Below are positions 61,530 through 64,000 of a stretch of DNA of 64,000 nt, in pieces. The position numbers and the translations under genes were made by a program. A model generated the notes under the pieces. It saw only the letters and a program-made list of their open reading frames with translations, had not been told where the DNA came from and ran no database searches. Each line of letters starts with the position of its first letter. Positions within the stretch are counted from its first letter, which is position 1. The stretch lies in contig NZ_FOLN01000014.1 in NCBI RefSeq assembly GCF_900112395.1, positions 62,001-126,000 on the forward strand, given 5' to 3'. The DNA is from Algibacter lectus. Lineage in GTDB: Bacteria > Bacteroidota > Bacteroidia > Flavobacteriales > Flavobacteriaceae.

Positions 61530-63773
61530 TTGAATAAACACTTAAACAATGTAGAGCTATTTTTAAGAGGCTCCAATTTATATAGAGGTATTAGGCTAAC
61601 TACTGCAGTGGTTACACCTTTGGTTATTATGTATATTTTGGGGTATGCTGAGTGGGCTCCATCTGTAGTGGTTGGTGTGTTTTTAAATGCACCAGGAGAT
61701 ATTCCGGGGAGTTTAAAAAGAAAGGTAAATGCCATTTTAATTAGTATTGGCTTAACCATGCTGGTTACTTGCACAATTCTATTTTTTAAGCCTTACTTAA
61801 TGCTTTTGCTAATTGCAATGGCTATCATATCATTTGTGGTTTCGCTTATATCGGTGTATGGTTTTAGGGCTTCGTTAGTTTCGTTTTCTGGTTTACTATC
61901 CATGGTTCTTGCTCTTGCAGTTCAAAAGGAAAGTCCTCAAGAAATTTTTAATCATATCGGGCTTATGGGTATTGGTGGACTTTGGTATTTATTTGTATCG
62001 TTCACCTTTCAGAAATTAGCACCTAAAAAAGATAATAATCAGTTACTATCGGATACGTTAGCTCTTATTGGAGAATATTTAAAATTAAGAGCGCGATTAT
62101 TAACAAAGAAGAATAAACGTGAAACGCTGATAAAAGAAGCTTTAGTACTGCAAACACAGATTAACGAAAAGCATGAAACTTTGAGAGAAGTTCTATATGT
62201 TGAAAGAAAGAAATCTGGTCGTTCTCACTATGACGAAAAGCAACTATTAATATTTATATCGACCATAAATATATTTGAACTTATTGAAGCAAAGCATTTA
62301 GATTATAACGAAATTGATAGGTTGTTTATTGATAAGAAAGAATTTCTGAAAGCATCTAAGAATTTGAATAAAGTGTTGGGGAACCATTTAATAAAATTAT
62401 CAGATTTACTTATTCAAAAACGAAAAATCCCGAATAAGAATGTTCTGTTAGATGCGCTTGCAAAAGCTAATGATGCTATTTCCGATTATGTTGATGATGT
62501 TACGCTTCCACAAGCTAGAGAAGGTGCATTGGTTTTAAAAAACTTATACGATTATCAAGAATTATTACTGGAAGAAGTAAGAGCTATTCGACGTGTTATG
62601 GCTAATGTTAGAGAGGCTTCTAAGGTGTCATTAAAACGACAAGATGCTAGCCAGTTTTTAACTTTACAAGAATATAGGTTAAACGTTATTATTCAAAACC
62701 TTAGTTTTAGTTCTAATTTATTTCGACATGCGCTACGTTTTACCGTGGCAGTGATGTTTGCGTTTGTACTTGGCACTGTTTTAGAAATCCATAATACGTA
62801 TTGGATTGTTTTAACCATTTTGGTTATTATGCGTCCTAATTACGGCCTAACGAAAGAGCGTTCTAAAGACCGTATTATTGGTACGCTTATAGGTGCCACC
62901 GTTGCTATTAGTATTGTATTGTTAACCCAAAATGTTGTGGTTTATGCCACAATGGCGATTGTATCACTCATCTTTGCATTTGCATTAATTCAAGAGAATT
63001 ATAAATTTGCGGCGGCGTTAATAACAATCAATGTTATTTTTGTTTATTCGCTTATAAACCCAGATGCTTTCGAGGTTATTCAATATCGTGTTACCGATAC
63101 TATTATAGGAGCAATAATTGCTATAGTAGCGAACTATTTATTATGGCCAAGTTGGGAAGTTAACAATTTAAAAGACGTACTTCTTGATGCTGTAAAAAAG
63201 AACACTAGTTATTTGCTCGCAACAAAGGATTTATACCATGCTAAAAAACAGAATCAATTGGCTTATAAAGTCGCTAGAAAAGATGCTTTTTTAGCCATAA
63301 GTAATTTAAATGCTGCTTTTCAAAGGTTAACGCAAGATCCTAAATCTAAACAAAGAGAATTTCAACTTATATATAGTTTAGTAACTTTAAACCAAACAAT
63401 GGTTTCGGCTACAGCTTCTATAGGTAGTTTTATTGTTAATCACAAGACAACTTCAGCTTCTAAAGAATTTGATGTTATGGTTTTTAAAATAGCTAATACA
63501 TTAGAAATGTCTTGTGCTATATTAGAAGGTAAACCTACTATCAAACAAAGTGATGCGGAGTCGATTAAAGAAGCTGAAGATGTACTACTGAAAACGTTTC
63601 AGCACCTTTCTCATAAAAGAGATAAAAATATTAAAAGAGGTAATACTGAAATTAGTACCAGAGATATGCATCATCTACAGGAAGCTTATTTAATACCAAA
63701 TCAACTTATTTGGTTGAAATCATTATCTGAAAACTTAAAAAGGGCTACGCGTAAATATATTGAAGCAGTTTAG
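61530..63773 (+). CDS. FUSC/YccS-type inner-membrane protein
   Basis: The 747-residue protein has two membrane blocks of about five helices each (about 25-165 and 405-545) separated and followed by cytoplasmic helical domains. This is the FUSC (fusaric acid resistance) / YccS architecture: WAPSVVVGVFLNAPGDIPGS in the first half, NTYWIVLTILVIMRPNYG and RVTDTIIGAIIAIVANYLLWP in the second. It is thought to export aromatic compounds. No ATG is available before about codon 40; TTG at 61530 is used because the TTG at 61509 lies in the promoter box. Confidence 0.88.
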   Translation: MNKHLNNVELFLRGSNLYRGIRLTTAVVTPLVIMYILGYAEWAPSVVVGVFLNAPGDIPGSLKRKVNAILISIGLTMLVTCTILFFKPYLMLLLIAMAIISFVVSLISVYGFRASLVSFSGLLSMVLALAVQKESPQEIFNHIGLMGIGGLWYLFVSFTFQKLAPKKDNNQLLSDTLALIGEYLKLRARLLTKKNKRETLIKEALVLQTQINEKHETLREVLYVERKKSGRSHYDEKQLLIFISTINIFELIEAKHLDYNEIDRLFIDKKEFLKASKNLNKVLGNHLIKLSDLLIQKRKIPNKNVLLDALAKANDAISDYVDDVTLPQAREGALVLKNLYDYQELLLEEVRAIRRVMANVREASKVSLKRQDASQFLTLQEYRLNVIIQNLSFSSNLFRHALRFTVAVMFAFVLGTVLEIHNTYWIVLTILVIMRPNYGLTKERSKDRIIGTLIGATVAISIVLLTQNVVVYATMAIVSLIFAFALIQENYKFAAALITINVIFVYSLINPDAFEVIQYRVTDTIIGAIIAIVANYLLWPSWEVNNLKDVLLDAVKKNTSYLLATKDLYHAKKQNQLAYKVARKDAFLAISNLNAAFQRLTQDPKSKQREFQLIYSLVTLNQTMVSATASIGSFIVNHKTTSASKEFDVMVFKIANTLEMSCAILEGKPTIKQSDAESIKEAEDVLLKTFQHLSHKRDKNIKRGNTEISTRDMHHLQEAYLIPNQLIWLKSLSENLKRATRKYIEAV

Positions 63774-63825
63774 GTTGTTTTTTGAAAAAAAAAGTTTCTT
63801 TTGAGAGTATTAAATGAATACAATT

Positions 63826-63866
63826 AAAAAGCCACTTTCTAAATTTATAGAAAGTGGCTTTTTAAT
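63826..63866. terminator. Terminator of the FUSC gene
   Basis: AAAAAGCCACTTTCTA and TAGAAAGTGGCTTTTT form a perfect 16-bp stem around AATTTA. It probably also ends the convergent gene at the right edge. Confidence 0.92.
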
Positions 63867-63916
63867 ATTCAGTTGTTGAGGTTCTCTAAATGATTTTCCG
63901 AAACACTCAATCAAAA

Positions 63917-64000
63917 CTAATCATCAATCCAACCCATAATAGCATTAGCTACAAATCTAGGTTCTGGTGGTAACGAGTAAATATCTTTCTCGTAATTTTT
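63917..64000 (-). CDS. C-terminal end of an unidentified protein
   Basis: A minus-strand frame enters from the right edge and runs 27 codons to TAG at 63917-63919. It reads KNYEKDIYSLPPEPRFVAN and ends AIMGWIDD. The composition is that of a real protein tail and it converges on the FUSC terminator. The family cannot be decided from this fragment. Confidence 0.65.
   Translation of the reverse strand, partial: KNYEKDIYSLPPEPRFVANAIMGWIDD

Noticed and set aside
61274-61774. 166-codon reverse ORF over the DUF421/FUSC boundary
   Set aside because: It crosses the promoter box of the FUSC gene and overlaps two well-supported forward genes; hydrophobic composition is the complement of membrane-helix codons.
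1-64000. CRISPR arrays, prophage, transposases, tRNA and rRNA genes
   Set aside because: No regularly spaced direct repeats, integrase, transposase, capsid or tail genes, and no tRNA-like cloverleaf sequences were seen on either strand by eye; a tRNAscan or IS search would be decisive.

Overview
The window looks like a stretch of chromosome from a marine-type member of the Flavobacteriaceae (Bacteroidota). The evidence is low GC, start sites often preceded by the Bacteroidota -7 box TAnnTTTG (sometimes with TTG 19 nt upstream), a type IX secretion type B sorting domain, the small DUF4295 gene next to rpmB-rpmG, 2TM-domain sensor genes, SecA and DnaJ variants typical of the family as I recall it, and many lipoproteins with a short signal ending in S-C. 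Most of it is ordinary core genome. No rRNA, tRNA, CRISPR array, prophage or transposase gene was seen.

Layout. 1-4344: the tail of a gene, then a same-strand accessory operon (exported cyclase-family hydrolase, MFS exporter, aldo-keto reductase, luciferase-like flavin oxidoreductase) behind an operator-like set of palindromes. 4450-5600: a small AT-rich pair (Crp/Fnr-type regulator and 4-TM protein). 6044-13500: CoA-binding protein, Na+/solute symporter, recR, a GT2 glycosyltransferase, a 2-oxoacid dehydrogenase E2, a thioredoxin-fold protein, an exonuclease and a FAH-family enzyme. 13501-17059: an Hpt domain, cinA, rpmB-rpmG-DUF4295 and ftsY. 17063-23150: a T9SS cargo protein, a beta-lactamase-fold lipoprotein, rimO, an M23 peptidase and a BLUF photoreceptor. 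23416-30455: secA, a DUF2795 protein, a cobalamin adenosyltransferase and an OmpA/TSP3 outer-membrane protein. 30580-39918: methyltransferase-crcB-SRPBCC operon, an M49-type peptidase, a MazG-like enzyme, two thiol lipoproteins, ilvE, DUF4920 and mnmD. 40088-44574: TIGR01777 epimerase, two lipoproteins, grpE-dnaJ. 44577-50199: a candidate small RNA, then an ABC-2 exporter, a MscS channel, an outer-membrane protein and a sigma-54 activator. 50287-58680: DEAD helicase, MOSC protein, KDG-type kinase, TonB-like protein, a LytS/LytTR system with 2TM domains, and a Kelch protein. 58902-64000: DUF2892, an orphan protein, DUF421, a FUSC protein, and the 3' end of a reverse-strand gene.

The less ordinary signals are non-coding. 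Three copies of one intergenic element (12781-12869, 27366-27453, 56331-56478) share the ends GCGTTAGGGATTG and GGGTAACGCCC. A promoter-hairpin-terminator unit at 44677-44775 has no ORF and looks like an orphan small RNA. A near-perfect 24-bp palindrome precedes the Crp-like pair. Several TTG starts that an ORF finder would pick (rimO, DUF421, FUSC, DUF2892) lie inside TAnnTTTG promoter boxes, so I moved those starts downstream.
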